A stretch of DNA of 64,000 bases from Paracoccaceae bacterium (GTDB taxonomy: Bacteria; Pseudomonadota; Alphaproteobacteria; Rhodobacterales; Rhodobacteraceae), in the NCBI GenBank assembly GCA_022824005.1, contig JAJEBG010000027.1:1-64000 (forward strand). Reading direction: 5' to 3'. Shown here in pieces: positions 37,264-46,629 of the stretch (positions are counted from its first letter, which is position 1; the number at the start of each line of letters is the position of its first letter). A program made the translations under genes and the position numbers. Under the pieces are notes generated by a model that made no database searches, had not been told where the DNA came from, and saw only the letters and a list, made by a program, of their open reading frames with translations.

Positions 37264-37809
37264 CTATTGCGTGACGGCAAATTCTTGCAGGACGGGATAG
37301 ATCCGTTCTTCTAGAATCCTCGAGGTGATCGGACCCGCCCAGCGGAGACGAATCACGCCTTGAGAATCAATCACAAAGGTTTCAGGGATTCCATAGACGC
37401 CCCAATGTATCGCTGTCCGTCCTGTCGGGTCACCGCCGATTTTATGGTAAGGGTTGCCCAACTCACGAAGAAATTCGTGCGCTTGTTCTGCCTTATCCTT
37501 ATAATTGATTCCAAGAATGATATGTCCTTGATCCTTGAGTGTTTCAAGATGAGGATGTTCAACTCGGCAAGGCGCACACCAACTGGCCCAGAAATTAACC
37601 AATTTGATTGTTGGTTGTTGGAGATCAGTTTGGTTCGGTGTCTCTTCTTCACCAAATGGCTGTGGGTTAAATTCCGGAGCTTTCTGGTGAAGCCAAGCCG
37701 AGGCCAACCCACCATCGTCTTGACCGTCCTGCAATCCAACAAAAAAGAGTCCTCCCACCGACAGCAAAATAACGAGAGGGATGAGTAATAACGTTTTGTA
37801 ACGCGGCAT
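37264..37809 (-). CDS. ccmG: Cytochrome c maturation thiol oxidoreductase CcmG/DsbE
   Basis: A 181-residue periplasmic thioredoxin-like protein with an N-terminal membrane anchor (LLLIPLVILLSVGGLFFVG). The active-site motif is WCAPC within NFWASWCAPCRVEHPHL. It reduces apocytochrome or CcmH thiols before haem attachment. An ATG at 37809 starts directly at the anchor and is preferred over the longer frame from 37863. It follows ccmD by 5 nt. ccmE, ccmF and ccmH are not in the window. Confidence 0.95.
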   Translation of the reverse strand: MPRYKTLLLIPLVILLSVGGLFFVGLQDGQDDGGLASAWLHQKAPEFNPQPFGEEETPNQTDLQQPTIKLVNFWASWCAPCRVEHPHLETLKDQGHIILGINYKDKAEQAHEFLRELGNPYHKIGGDPTGRTAIHWGVYGIPETFVIDSQGVIRLRWAGPITSRILEERIYPVLQEFAVTQ

Positions 37810-37814
37810 CGTGT

Positions 37815-37952
37815 TTAATTCGAACCGCGATCTTGAGTACTGACTTTGCGATGGGCGATCCATGATGAAAAGACCAAGGCGACAAGAAGTGAGAGTGATA
37901 CCAGATAGGCCAGAACAATCTCCAGCCCATAGGGCGAGAGGTCAATGATCAT
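37815..37952 (-). CDS. ccmD: Haem exporter protein CcmD
   Basis: A 45-residue protein with one membrane segment (VLAYLVSLSLLVALVFSSW) and a basic cytoplasmic tail, exactly the CcmD pattern. It is too short for many gene finders but sits in the expected place between ccmC and ccmG. The ATG at 37952 overlaps the end of ccmC. CcmD helps release holo-CcmE from the CcmABC complex. Confidence 0.9.
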   Translation of the reverse strand: MIIDLSPYGLEIVLAYLVSLSLLVALVFSSWIAHRKVSTQDRGSN

Positions 37953-38682
37953 CAGTCGTGAGTCCTTTGAGTTCGACACGGGCTTTAAGAATTTCGGTTC
38001 GGGTGCGATACAGGATGAGGGTGATTGCAAAGATCGCAAAGCCGATCATGCAGAGCAACAACGGAAAATAATAGATATTATGAATATGCGTTTCCTGATC
38101 CAACGATAGAGTCGAGTCTTGGTGGAGTCCCTGATTCCAGAAATTGACGGCGTAACGTGACAAGAGAGCAAATACGGAGCCAAACAAACAAAGTGCAGCT
38201 GTCGCATCAGCCGCCCAAACCGGTGCTTCAATGGCACGCCAAAGTCCTACATAGCCAATATAGCAGAGCAAAAGAATAAAAAATGAAGTGAGTCGAGGAT
38301 CCCAGGCCCACCAAGTTCCCCAAATCGGATGGCCCCATAGCGCCCCTGTAGCGATGGCAATCACGGTCATCACGGCGCCCACAGGTGCCGCGGCGCGGGC
38401 CGCCAATGCCGAAACATGATGGCGGCGAATGTACCATACTAACGAAGCGATGAGCATCATCAGCCAAATATTGATGGCCATAAAGGCCGATGGCACATGC
38501 AGGAACATAATCTTCACTGCCGTGCCTTGGGCATAGTCAGGCGGCGTGAAAGCAAATCCCCAAGTCAAACCTATGATCAGACAAATCAGCGAAAGCCACG
38601 AGAGGAAAGGAAGAATCGCCGACACCAAATCAATGAAGCGACGGGGATTGGCCAAATTCCAGAATTTATTGAGAATCTGCAT
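37942..38682 (-). CDS. ccmC: Haem exporter protein CcmC
   Basis: A 246-residue six-segment membrane protein. The haem-handling WWD motif reads WGTWWAWDPRLTS, and histidines needed for haem binding occur in periplasmic loops. CcmC passes haem to the chaperone CcmE. It follows ccmB by 38 nt and overlaps ccmD. Confidence 0.96.
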   Translation of the reverse strand: MQILNKFWNLANPRRFIDLVSAILPFLSWLSLICLIIGLTWGFAFTPPDYAQGTAVKIMFLHVPSAFMAINIWLMMLIASLVWYIRRHHVSALAARAAAPVGAVMTVIAIATGALWGHPIWGTWWAWDPRLTSFFILLLCYIGYVGLWRAIEAPVWAADATAALCLFGSVFALLSRYAVNFWNQGLHQDSTLSLDQETHIHNIYYFPLLLCMIGFAIFAITLILYRTRTEILKARVELKGLTTDDH

Positions 38683-38720
38683 TCGATGCCTAATGTTTTA
38701 TTCTTGAATGATATGGAGGC

Positions 38721-39383
38721 TTAACGTCGCGAATTCAAATGCAGAAGAAGCGACGTGCAAAATGGGGTGAGGCCGATGGATGCCAATGATATGGCGGCCA
38801 ATGCGGCCAACGTTCGTTCAATAGAGGGCGAATCGGTCATCAGTTGAGACGCCGCGAGCGAGCCAAAAATCAGCGTGGGAATACAGGCGGGGATAATGAG
38901 GACGGCTTGTAAGAGATGTGCTTGTCGCATTCCGAGTGTCAACGCCGCCACGAAGATTCCGATCGCACTGATCGCCGGCGTGCCTATGCAGAGTGTCAGC
39001 GCCGCCCACATGCCCGCGTAAATATCAAGATTCATCATCAACCCGACGAGAGGTGTCACGAGACAGAGTGGGAGCGCCACCAAAACCCAATGAGTCAGGA
39101 CCTTGATCATGATCAGGGTTTCCATGGGGACAGGGGCGAGTATCAATCGTTCAATGGTTCCATCGTCGTGATCACGAAAAAGCAACGAGTCAAGCGTCAG
39201 GAGACTCGAGAGGAGAGCACCCACCCATAGAATGGACGGGGCCATCAAGGCATGAGTCGAGCGATCGGGACCCAATCCCAGAGAGACGAGGAGTCCGATG
39301 GCAAAATACAAGACAAGTGCCATACCGAATCGGCTGCCGCCCTGTCGTGACAGTCGCCACTCATGAAGAAACAATTCTTTCAT
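38721..39383 (-). CDS. ccmB: Haem exporter protein CcmB
   Basis: A 220-residue membrane protein with six segments, the permease-like partner of CcmA. Recognisable stretches are LRLSRQGGS-like WRLSRQGGSRFG at the start and LLTLDSLLFRDHDDGTIERL, a strong CcmB signature. It follows ccmA by 5 nt. Confidence 0.95.
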   Translation of the reverse strand: MKELFLHEWRLSRQGGSRFGMALVLYFAIGLLVSLGLGPDRSTHALMAPSILWVGALLSSLLTLDSLLFRDHDDGTIERLILAPVPMETLIMIKVLTHWVLVALPLCLVTPLVGLMMNLDIYAGMWAALTLCIGTPAISAIGIFVAALTLGMRQAHLLQAVLIIPACIPTLIFGSLAASQLMTDSPSIERTLAALAAISLASIGLTPFCTSLLLHLNSRR

Positions 39384-39388
39384 ACGGC

Positions 39389-40018
39389 TTATCTGGTTAT
39401 GGCAAAGGACGCGAGATCAAGGGTCTGACCTCTCTTATATTCAAACGCCATATGTGTTGTGGCAATGACGATACCTGACTTGTCGCAATGTTCTTGCGCC
39501 CATTGGCAAAATTCGGCCGCAGACGAAGCGTCAAGCCCGGTTGTGGGTTCATCGAGAATCCAAATCTTTCGCCCACCAAAAATGACCGAAGCGAGCGCCA
39601 CCTTTTGTCGTTGTCCTGATGACAAATGCCGCACCTCTCGATCAAGAATCTTTTGGATATCAAAAGGCCATTGATCGCTATCCGGAATCTCGCCCCCAAA
39701 AACACCAATCCAGAACGCCAAATTTTGTGCCACCGTAAGCTCGCCTTTCAACCCGTCACCGTGACCGAGAAAAAGACAATCGTCGTGGGAGATGGACAAA
39801 TGGCCATCAATAAGTTCACTCAGTCCGATGAGAGTATAGAGTAAAGTCGTTTTGCCGATGCCGTTAGGGCCGCAAAAAACCAGAAAATCACCGGAATGCG
39901 CGGCAAAAGATAGACCTTCAAAGATTGGCCGTCCGCCGCGTTGGCCGACGATGGCCTCTGCTTGAACGCCAATGTCCGCTGCGACTGTGATATCAGATGA
40001 TTGAGGCATGGCTTTCAT
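39389..40018 (-). CDS. ccmA: Haem exporter ATP-binding protein CcmA
   Basis: A 209-residue ABC ATPase. Walker A is GPNGIGKTT, the signature reads LSSGQRQK, and Walker B is IWILDEPTTGLD. It energises release of haem-loaded CcmE from CcmC/CcmD. It is the first gene of ccmA-B-C-D-G and diverges from acnA, an arrangement common in alphaproteobacteria. An internal ATG at 40009 is an alternative start. Confidence 0.95.
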   Translation of the reverse strand: MKAMPQSSDITVAADIGVQAEAIVGQRGGRPIFEGLSFAAHSGDFLVFCGPNGIGKTTLLYTLIGLSELIDGHLSISHDDCLFLGHGDGLKGELTVAQNLAFWIGVFGGEIPDSDQWPFDIQKILDREVRHLSSGQRQKVALASVIFGGRKIWILDEPTTGLDASSAAEFCQWAQEHCDKSGIVIATTHMAFEYKRGQTLDLASFAITR

Positions 40019-40297
40019 ATCGCCTATGTATCAATGGTCTTTTTAATCGATTGAGCTTCAGTCTATCAGAACCGCCAAACATCCGCACTGTGATTACCTC
40101 TGGCAGAAAAGTGTCGATCTTTTAGGTTTGGCAAAACTCATCGGCGCTTTGATGAAGATGTTGAACCCATTACCTGCAATTCTTAAAAGAGACATGTCGA
40201 GACGAAGTTTCGGCCTATTATGGGTGGCGGGTTCCAATGACGCAAAATTAAGTGCATGAATGCCGTCGTCGAGAAAAGTTAATGAGGTCAACAAGAG

Positions 40298-43006
40298 ATG
40301 GCAATTTCAATAGGCTCACGGTCGAGTGTCACGCGCCGACAATTAAAATGGGCGGACGATAAAGTTGATTATTTTTCAGTGGCGGCGGCGGAAACTGAAG
40401 GATTAGGAAATTTTGCTGGATTACCCACATCTTTGACCGTTCTTCTCGAAAATCTATTACGCTCGTATGACGATTCCAGTGTCCAAGCGGGTCATATCGC
40501 CGCTTTCTCTCAATGGTTGAAAAATGGCGGGCGACAGGCGAGCGAGATCGGATTTCGACCGAGCCGCGTGTTGATGCAAGATTTTACAGGTGTCCCCGCG
40601 GTTGTGGATTTGGCGGCGATGCGCGATGGCATTGTCTCACTCGGTGGAGATGCTCGCCGAATCAATCCTTTGGTACCGGTTGACCTCGTTGTCGATCACT
40701 CGGTTATGGTCGATGAGTTTGGCTCTCCTCGAGCTTTTCAGCAGAATGTAAAACGTGAATACGAACGCAATCTTGAACGTTATAAATTTTTAAAGTGGGG
40801 GCAGGGTGCTTTTGAGAATTTTCGAGTGGTGCCACCTGGTACGGGTATTTGTCATCAGGTCAATCTGGAATTCTTGAGCCAGACTGTTTTAACGGGCGAG
40901 GATCAAAACGGATCTCTCATTGCCTATCCCGACACTTTAGTCGGGACCGACAGCCACACCACGATGGTCAATGGCCTGGCGGTCTTGGGCTGGGGGGTTG
41001 GTGGAATTGAAGCCGAAGCGGCGATGCTCGGTCAACCTGTGTCCATGCTCATCCCCGAGGTGGTTGGGTTTGAATTAACGGGTGAATTATGCGAGGGCAC
41101 GACGGCGACAGATCTTGTTCTGAAGGTTGTCAAAATGCTGCGAGATTTCGGCGTGGTGGGGAAATTTGTCGAGTTTTTTGGCAGCGGTCTTGCCTCCCTA
41201 CCGATCGCCGATCGTGCCACTATTGCCAACATGGCACCTGAATACGGAGCCACTTGTGGCTTCTTCTCGATTGATGACAAGACGCTCAATTATCTGCGGC
41301 AAACGGGTCGGGACGGGGGGCGAATTGCCTTGGTTGAAGCCTATGCCAAAGAGAATCGACTGTGGCGAGAAGGGAATGATGAGCTCGTTTTCACCGATAT
41401 CTTGAGCCTCGATATGTCGACCATTGTCGCTGCCATTTCAGGACCCAAAAGGCCGCAAGATCACACGCCTTTGTCGGAAGCTAAAGACTCGTTTCGTCAT
41501 GTGGCGGCAGAATTTAGGCAAAAAAAGCCCATTGGCTGTGATCACGCAGAGGAAGTTGACGGTGAAACCTTCACCCTTCGAGATGGCTCTGTTGTCATTG
41601 CCTCCATTACATCCTGCACCAATACATCGAATCCCCATGTGATGCTCGGTGCCGGCCTCGTGGCCCGTAAGGCGCGGTCGTTTGGTTTGACGAGAAAACC
41701 TTGGGTAAAGACATCGCTAGCGCCAGGATCGAAGGTTGTGACTGAATATCTCAAGGATGCTGGATTGCAGGATGATCTCGACGCTATTGGCTTCAATTTG
41801 GTTGGCTATGGCTGCACGACCTGTATTGGTAATTCTGGCCCCTTGCAGGCTGAAATTTCATCCGCCATCTCAGAAGGCGATTTGGTGGCCGTGTCGGTGC
41901 TCTCAGGTAACCGAAATTTTGAAGGTCGAATCAGCCCCGATGTGCGCGCCAATTATCTCGCGTCGCCGCCTCTCGTTGTTGCTTATGCTTTGGCTGGCGA
42001 TATGAATATCGATTTGACGAGGGAGCCGATTGCCACCAACGCGGCTGGGCAAGATGTCTATTTGAAGGATATTTGGCCGACCTCAAAGGAAATCGCCGAT
42101 CTCGTTGAGGCGACAGTGACCCGAGAGACCTTCGTCAAAAAATATGCTGATGTCTTTGCTGGCGACGCAGATTGGCAGAAAGTCGAGTCTTCAGACAGTC
42201 TCACCTATGGTTGGCCGGCGGCATCAACCTATGTCAGAAATCCGCCTTATTTTGATGATCTCCATCAAGAACCGCCCGGTATCAACAATATCGAAAATGC
42301 GCGCATTCTAGCGGTCCTTGGGGATATGGTCACAACGGACCATATCTCGCCAGCGGGTTCATTCGCCGCAGAATCGCCGGCTGGCAAGTATCTTCGTGAA
42401 CGGCAGGTGGCACCGAGAGATTTTAATTCCTACGGCTCGCGGCGCGGCAATCACGAAGTGATGATGCGAGGCACTTTTGCCAATATTCGTATTCGTAATG
42501 AATTGCTTGATGGCGTGGAGGGCGGTTATACCTTGGATCCTCATGATCGCCGAGAGGAGCAGGTCAGTATTTTCGAGGCCGCCATGGCCTACAAGGAACA
42601 GGGGGTTCCACTGGTCGTATTTGGTGGAAAACTTTATGGGACTGGCTCGTCCCGCGACTGGGCCGCAAAGGGCACGAGTTTACTTGGAATCAAGGCGGTG
42701 ATTGCAGAGAGTTTTGAGCGCATTCACCGCTCAAATCTTGTCGGCATGGGCGTCATTCCACTCCAACTGCCGAGCGGCGTCAGTCGGCTTGATCTCAAAC
42801 TCAAGGGGACAGAGCGTGTTGATATTTCAGGCCTTGATGGCGAGTTTTTGCCGGCCATGGAAGTCCCTTGTAAAATCACCGACGCCAGTGGTGCCGAAAA
42901 AACGATTGATCTTCTTTGTCGAGTCGACACCGAAGTGGAAGCCGAATATGTCTGCAATGGGGGTGTGTTGCATTTTGTCTTAAGAAATCTGGCCAAGGCG
43001 GCTTAA
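40298..43006 (+). CDS. acnA: Aconitate hydratase A
   Basis: A 902-residue TCA-cycle enzyme of the AcnA/IRP1 group that isomerises citrate to isocitrate. The [4Fe-4S] cysteines are Cys440 (SCTNTSNP), Cys506 and Cys509 (GCTTCIGNSG). The swivel domain holds YGSRRGNHEVMMRGTFANI and GSSRDWAAKG. The start ATG at 40298 follows ACAAGAG. The gene has its own 279 bp upstream gap, divergent from ccmA, and a hairpin about 35 bp after the stop. Confidence 0.98.
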   Translation: MAISIGSRSSVTRRQLKWADDKVDYFSVAAAETEGLGNFAGLPTSLTVLLENLLRSYDDSSVQAGHIAAFSQWLKNGGRQASEIGFRPSRVLMQDFTGVPAVVDLAAMRDGIVSLGGDARRINPLVPVDLVVDHSVMVDEFGSPRAFQQNVKREYERNLERYKFLKWGQGAFENFRVVPPGTGICHQVNLEFLSQTVLTGEDQNGSLIAYPDTLVGTDSHTTMVNGLAVLGWGVGGIEAEAAMLGQPVSMLIPEVVGFELTGELCEGTTATDLVLKVVKMLRDFGVVGKFVEFFGSGLASLPIADRATIANMAPEYGATCGFFSIDDKTLNYLRQTGRDGGRIALVEAYAKENRLWREGNDELVFTDILSLDMSTIVAAISGPKRPQDHTPLSEAKDSFRHVAAEFRQKKPIGCDHAEEVDGETFTLRDGSVVIASITSCTNTSNPHVMLGAGLVARKARSFGLTRKPWVKTSLAPGSKVVTEYLKDAGLQDDLDAIGFNLVGYGCTTCIGNSGPLQAEISSAISEGDLVAVSVLSGNRNFEGRISPDVRANYLASPPLVVAYALAGDMNIDLTREPIATNAAGQDVYLKDIWPTSKEIADLVEATVTRETFVKKYADVFAGDADWQKVESSDSLTYGWPAASTYVRNPPYFDDLHQEPPGINNIENARILAVLGDMVTTDHISPAGSFAAESPAGKYLRERQVAPRDFNSYGSRRGNHEVMMRGTFANIRIRNELLDGVEGGYTLDPHDRREEQVSIFEAAMAYKEQGVPLVVFGGKLYGTGSSRDWAAKGTSLLGIKAVIAESFERIHRSNLVGMGVIPLQLPSGVSRLDLKLKGTERVDISGLDGEFLPAMEVPCKITDASGAEKTIDLLCRVDTEVEAEYVCNGGVLHFVLRNLAKAA

Positions 43007-43040
43007 TGCCAAGCAATCAATCAACCCGATTCAATCAATG

Positions 43041-43061
43041 TCCCAGCCCATGACTCTGGGA
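43041..43061 (+). terminator. Candidate terminator after acnA
   Basis: TCCCAG (43041-43046) and CTGGGA (43056-43061) form a 6-bp stem with a 9-nt loop, followed by TTCTT. It lies 35 bp beyond the acnA stop and before the convergent flavin reductase gene. Confidence 0.4.
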
Positions 43062-43208
43062 TTCTTGAGAGGGTATTGGTCATCAAATTACAGTTATCTC
43101 GCCAAGTCTTCGGCATGGGCTTTATCAACATCAAAAAACCGAGTAAATGGCGAGCGATCAAGGAGCGTCTCCTTTGGTGTTGACGGGAATCCGTATGATG
43201 GATCACCA

Positions 43209-44381
43209 TCATTCTCGGCAACCTTCTCTCTGAAAAAGTTTAATAAATTCTAAAACGCCCGCTTTTCGCTCGACTCGTGATGTGAGGGCGATCACTGAGA
43301 GCGAGTCGATTCTCTCTTTTTCGGACAGTGGCAATAGACGCAACTCGTTGCCGTGGAGGAGGTGCTGAGAGCCTGGCTTCATTTCAATAAGACTGTAAGC
43401 GGCGCTTGTTTCAATCAGACGGCAAGCTTGGTCAAATGATGAAGTTTCGAGTGGGGAGGGGTCAGGACTGAGGCCCAATTTTGAAAAGAGCGACTGAATT
43501 CGCTGACGCGTGATGACATCATCAACCATAATCAAGCGACAACTTGAAAGAGTTGTCAGAGAGATTGAGGTTGACTGAGCCAGTGGATGAGACGCCGCCA
43601 AAAGCACATGGGTTTGAGCCTCTATTAAGGGTTCGGCCATAAATTCGGCTTCGGTAAAGGAATCGGAGACGATGGCTAAATCAAGACAGCCTGAACGCAA
43701 GCCTGCCATAAGTTCGCCATGCCCATATTGCTTGATCGAAAACCCATCCTGAAGATGTCTGTCCATGTATTGATTGATCGCCGTCACGGGGATCAGTGGC
43801 ATGAGTGACGGTAATACACCAACGCGAAGCATAGGAGTTGATCTTTTTTCAATCGGAGCTTCCATGTCCACGAAATCGCGCGAACTTGGCCGATAGGCTT
43901 GATTGGCATAAATCAGAGGGGATTTTCCCCCATTGATGAAGGTCTCACGGACTTCACCAACACAGATGACATGAGTTCCAATTCGATAATTCTGGACGAG
44001 GTCACAACCGAATGCGACCAATGGATCAACCACTCGGGGCGAATGGTCTCCCACCCAATCGGCACAAGAAAATTTATTGCCACTGCCATCGGCGGGTGGG
44101 ATGCGTCCAGCAAAGACATCGGCGATGTGAGATTGATCATCGCTGAGGACATTCACGCAGAATTTTCGGTTTGTGAGTATGGGTTCGCAGGCGGAACTCA
44201 AATTGTGAACGCATATCAACAGAGACGGACGATTCTCATCGGCAGAAATTGACGACATGGCTGACACGGTGACCCCAGCACGCCCCGCCGGGCCGTCTGT
44301 GGTCACCACATTGACTGTGTTAGCGAGATGCCGCATCGCGGCGATAAACCTCTCGCCAGCGGTTTGCTTGATCTTGGTCAT
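43209..44381 (-). CDS. Flavin reductase domain fused to LysR-type substrate-binding domain
   Basis: A 390-residue protein with two parts. Residues about 1-170 are an HpaC/RutF-like flavin reductase (FMN-binding split barrel), with RHLANTVNVVTTDGPAGRAGVTVSAMSS and a later FGCDLVQNYRIGTHVICVGEV segment. Residues about 185-390 match the ligand-binding half of LysR regulators, with LRVGVLPSLMPLIPVTAINQYMD at the start and no helix-turn-helix anywhere. The start at 44381 is preceded by GAGAG. The combination suggests a reductase tuned by a small aromatic or other effector, but that is inference. Related fusions exist in alphaproteobacteria as far as I recall. Confidence 0.85.
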   Translation of the reverse strand: MTKIKQTAGERFIAAMRHLANTVNVVTTDGPAGRAGVTVSAMSSISADENRPSLLICVHNLSSACEPILTNRKFCVNVLSDDQSHIADVFAGRIPPADGSGNKFSCADWVGDHSPRVVDPLVAFGCDLVQNYRIGTHVICVGEVRETFINGGKSPLIYANQAYRPSSRDFVDMEAPIEKRSTPMLRVGVLPSLMPLIPVTAINQYMDRHLQDGFSIKQYGHGELMAGLRSGCLDLAIVSDSFTEAEFMAEPLIEAQTHVLLAASHPLAQSTSISLTTLSSCRLIMVDDVITRQRIQSLFSKLGLSPDPSPLETSSFDQACRLIETSAAYSLIEMKPGSQHLLHGNELRLLPLSEKERIDSLSVIALTSRVERKAGVLEFIKLFQREGCRE

Positions 44382-44752
44382 AATCTCTCGAGCCGATAAG
44401 TCATATTTCCGCCGCACGCCCTTATCAATTGAGTTTAATCAATGTTGATGGAAGACCAAGCCGTCACCCACAAAAATTCTCTCATTGACCTTTCTTGTGT
44501 TTAACTAAAAATCAAGAGGGAAAATCTCGTTCTTAAACAACCGTCAAGGTCCGCAAGGCCACGGACTAAGGATTGACATTGTCGTCCTGACCTCTTCCAA
44601 AATCAATTGATATCATTCAATTATACGGTTTTATCTTGACTGAGTGTGGATATATTGCAGACCATTGATTTTCTTGCGGCCGCCTTTCCAAGTCCGTGTG
44701 TTCCTATGAATGCAGGAAGCCTTCTCTGAAATCACTGACGAGGTCAATTAAG
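44382..44752. other. Divergent intergenic region, no gene recognised
   Basis: About 370 bp between the divergent flavin reductase and DMT exporter genes. A TTGACA occurs at 44573-44578, but no matching -10 was found at the right spacing. An in-frame codon at 44696 would extend the exporter by 19 residues without family support. No RNA gene or repeat was seen. Confidence 0.4.
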
Positions 44753-45652
44753 ATGCCTAAATTGCACAGAATGAAAGCACGTATCCCGTCAGCTCATCGT
44801 GGAATTTTGCTCATTATCGCCGCCGTGTTCTGTCTGTGCGGAATGGACGCGACCGTCAAATTTTTATCGAATGAATATTCCGTGTTGCAGCTCGTTTGGG
44901 TGCGATATTTTGGTCAAACTCTCCTTGTTGCCGTACTGTTTTGGCAACATTTGAGAATGATTACCCAATCAAAGCACCCCATTTTACAATCATTACGGTC
45001 GCTCAGTTTATTTTGCGCCTCATTGTTTTTCTTTGTTGGTATCACCAAAGTCGATTTGGTGTCGGCCACAACCATTTTACAAACGAGTCCTCTCATCATC
45101 TCGGTGCTGGCTCATTTCTTGCTGAAAGAACGCGTGGGTTGGCAGCGGGTCTTGGGCATTGTTCTGGGACTGACGGGAACCCTTGTCATTATTCGTCCCG
45201 GAACAGAGGTTTTTTCGCCTTACTCTCTCTATGCTCTTGGGGGAGCGATCTTTTATTCGACATTTGCTGTTCTCACTCGGTATTTAAGCAAAGACGAAAA
45301 TGTATGGAGCAGTTTTCTATTTACCACGCTAGCGGGGGCGGTTCTTTCGACACTGATCGTTCCTTTTTCGTGGCAAACACCGGCTCTGAATGATATCCCG
45401 TGGTTCTTGCTGATTGCTATCTGCGCCGCCTCGGGACATTGGTTATTTATCAAAGCTCACTTCCTAGCCGAGGCCTCAGCTCTCGCTCCCTTTACCTACG
45501 TCGCCTTGATCTTTGCCACAGTTAACGGTTTCGTTTTTTTTGCTGATATTCCTGACTCTTGGACGATAATCGGGGCTTCCATTGTGGCCGGAGCTGGCCT
45601 TTTTGTCTGGTACAGAGAGAGACGTTCACGAGGGCAAGCCGACAATGTTTGA
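44753..45652 (+). CDS. EamA/DMT-family transporter
   Basis: A 299-residue membrane protein with ten hydrophobic segments and two EamA repeats. Typical parts are FCLCGMDATVKFL in the first segment and LQTSPLIISVLAHFLLKERVGWQR at the end of repeat one. Members export amino acids or other metabolites, and the substrate is unknown. The ATG at 44753 has GAGG upstream. It overlaps the following acyltransferase gene by 8 nt, so the two are probably co-expressed. Confidence 0.88.
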   Translation: MPKLHRMKARIPSAHRGILLIIAAVFCLCGMDATVKFLSNEYSVLQLVWVRYFGQTLLVAVLFWQHLRMITQSKHPILQSLRSLSLFCASLFFFVGITKVDLVSATTILQTSPLIISVLAHFLLKERVGWQRVLGIVLGLTGTLVIIRPGTEVFSPYSLYALGGAIFYSTFAVLTRYLSKDENVWSSFLFTTLAGAVLSTLIVPFSWQTPALNDIPWFLLIAICAASGHWLFIKAHFLAEASALAPFTYVALIFATVNGFVFFADIPDSWTIIGASIVAGAGLFVWYRERRSRGQADNV

Positions 45653-46601
45653 TAAGAGCCAATTGAAACGGCCCGCGAGTCAACAATGGCGTGATGCTAT
45701 TGTTGTTCTCCCGCTGCGTGTATTTTTATTTATTTTGCAAGCGTTTCCCTATCGAGCAAAAGTGGTGCTTGGGGGGTGGTTTATGAGAAGGCTGGTCGGC
45801 AAGGTCACAAACTACGAAAGGCGGATTGACGACAACCTCAAATTGGTCAAGCCACAATTGACACGATTCCAAAGACAGAAAATATCGAGTTCGTGCCTTG
45901 ATAATTGTGGTCGAATGTTTGCCGAGCACAATGCGGCTCATCACTTTGTCAATCATGTCAAAAATTCGAATCTTACGGGAGCGGGGCTCGACAATCTACG
46001 TGAAGCGCACCTGAAGGGCCAAGGGGTCGTTTTCGCGACGGGACATTTTGGTAATTTCGAGGCCGGTCGGGCGGTCTTGATTCATCGTGTGAAGACGTGG
46101 CAGACGAACGCCTTTGCGACCACATCACCGCAACGCACAAATTTGATAAATGAGGGTCAGATTCTGGGGGGTCTGTATCGTCCCACCAATAATCTCGTCT
46201 ATGAACAGCATCACCTCGCGTCATTTTCCTATATTGGTGAGCCGGTCTTTCCTAGAAGCATCGCCGGGCTACGCGATATGATGGCGTTTCTTCGGGCGAG
46301 CGGTTGGCTGATGGTCCTCCATGACGTGCGTCATGTGGGAGGAATCCCGATCAAATTTATGGGGGTTGAGGCTCGCACGAGCATCTCAGCGGCGCGACTC
46401 GCATTAAGTTGCGACGCTTTGCTTGTTCCATTTTATGGTGTTCGTCTCGCCAACGGGTTTGACTTTGAAATTGTTGTTGAGGAACCGATTGTGCCCGCAT
46501 CGGCGGAAGTCATGACCACGAAACTGACAAAAAGTTTGGAAAAGATGGTGAACCGCTATCCTGACCAGTGGTTATGGGTGCATCAAAGATGGAGACTTTG
46601 A
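45645..46601 (+). CDS. Lysophospholipid/lauroyl acyltransferase (LpxL/HtrB-like)
   Basis: A 318-residue membrane-associated acyltransferase of the LpxL/M superfamily. An N-terminal hydrophobic stretch (IVVLPLRVFLFILQAFPY) precedes the catalytic GHFGNFEAG, matching HX4(D/E). The late segment PDQWLWVHQRWRL ends the protein as in lipid A acyltransferases. It may add a secondary acyl chain to lipid A, or act on another lipid such as ornithine lipid. The specific substrate is not clear. The start overlaps the end of the DMT exporter gene. Confidence 0.88.
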   Translation: MFDKSQLKRPASQQWRDAIVVLPLRVFLFILQAFPYRAKVVLGGWFMRRLVGKVTNYERRIDDNLKLVKPQLTRFQRQKISSSCLDNCGRMFAEHNAAHHFVNHVKNSNLTGAGLDNLREAHLKGQGVVFATGHFGNFEAGRAVLIHRVKTWQTNAFATTSPQRTNLINEGQILGGLYRPTNNLVYEQHHLASFSYIGEPVFPRSIAGLRDMMAFLRASGWLMVLHDVRHVGGIPIKFMGVEARTSISAARLALSCDALLVPFYGVRLANGFDFEIVVEEPIVPASAEVMTTKLTKSLEKMVNRYPDQWLWVHQRWRL

Positions 46602-46629
46602 ACGGCATCGCTAATAGTGAAGCACAGAC

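Noticed and set aside
40094..40294. Minus-strand frame of 66 codons upstream of acnA
   Set aside because: No motif, and it occupies the expected acnA promoter region. Probably chance.
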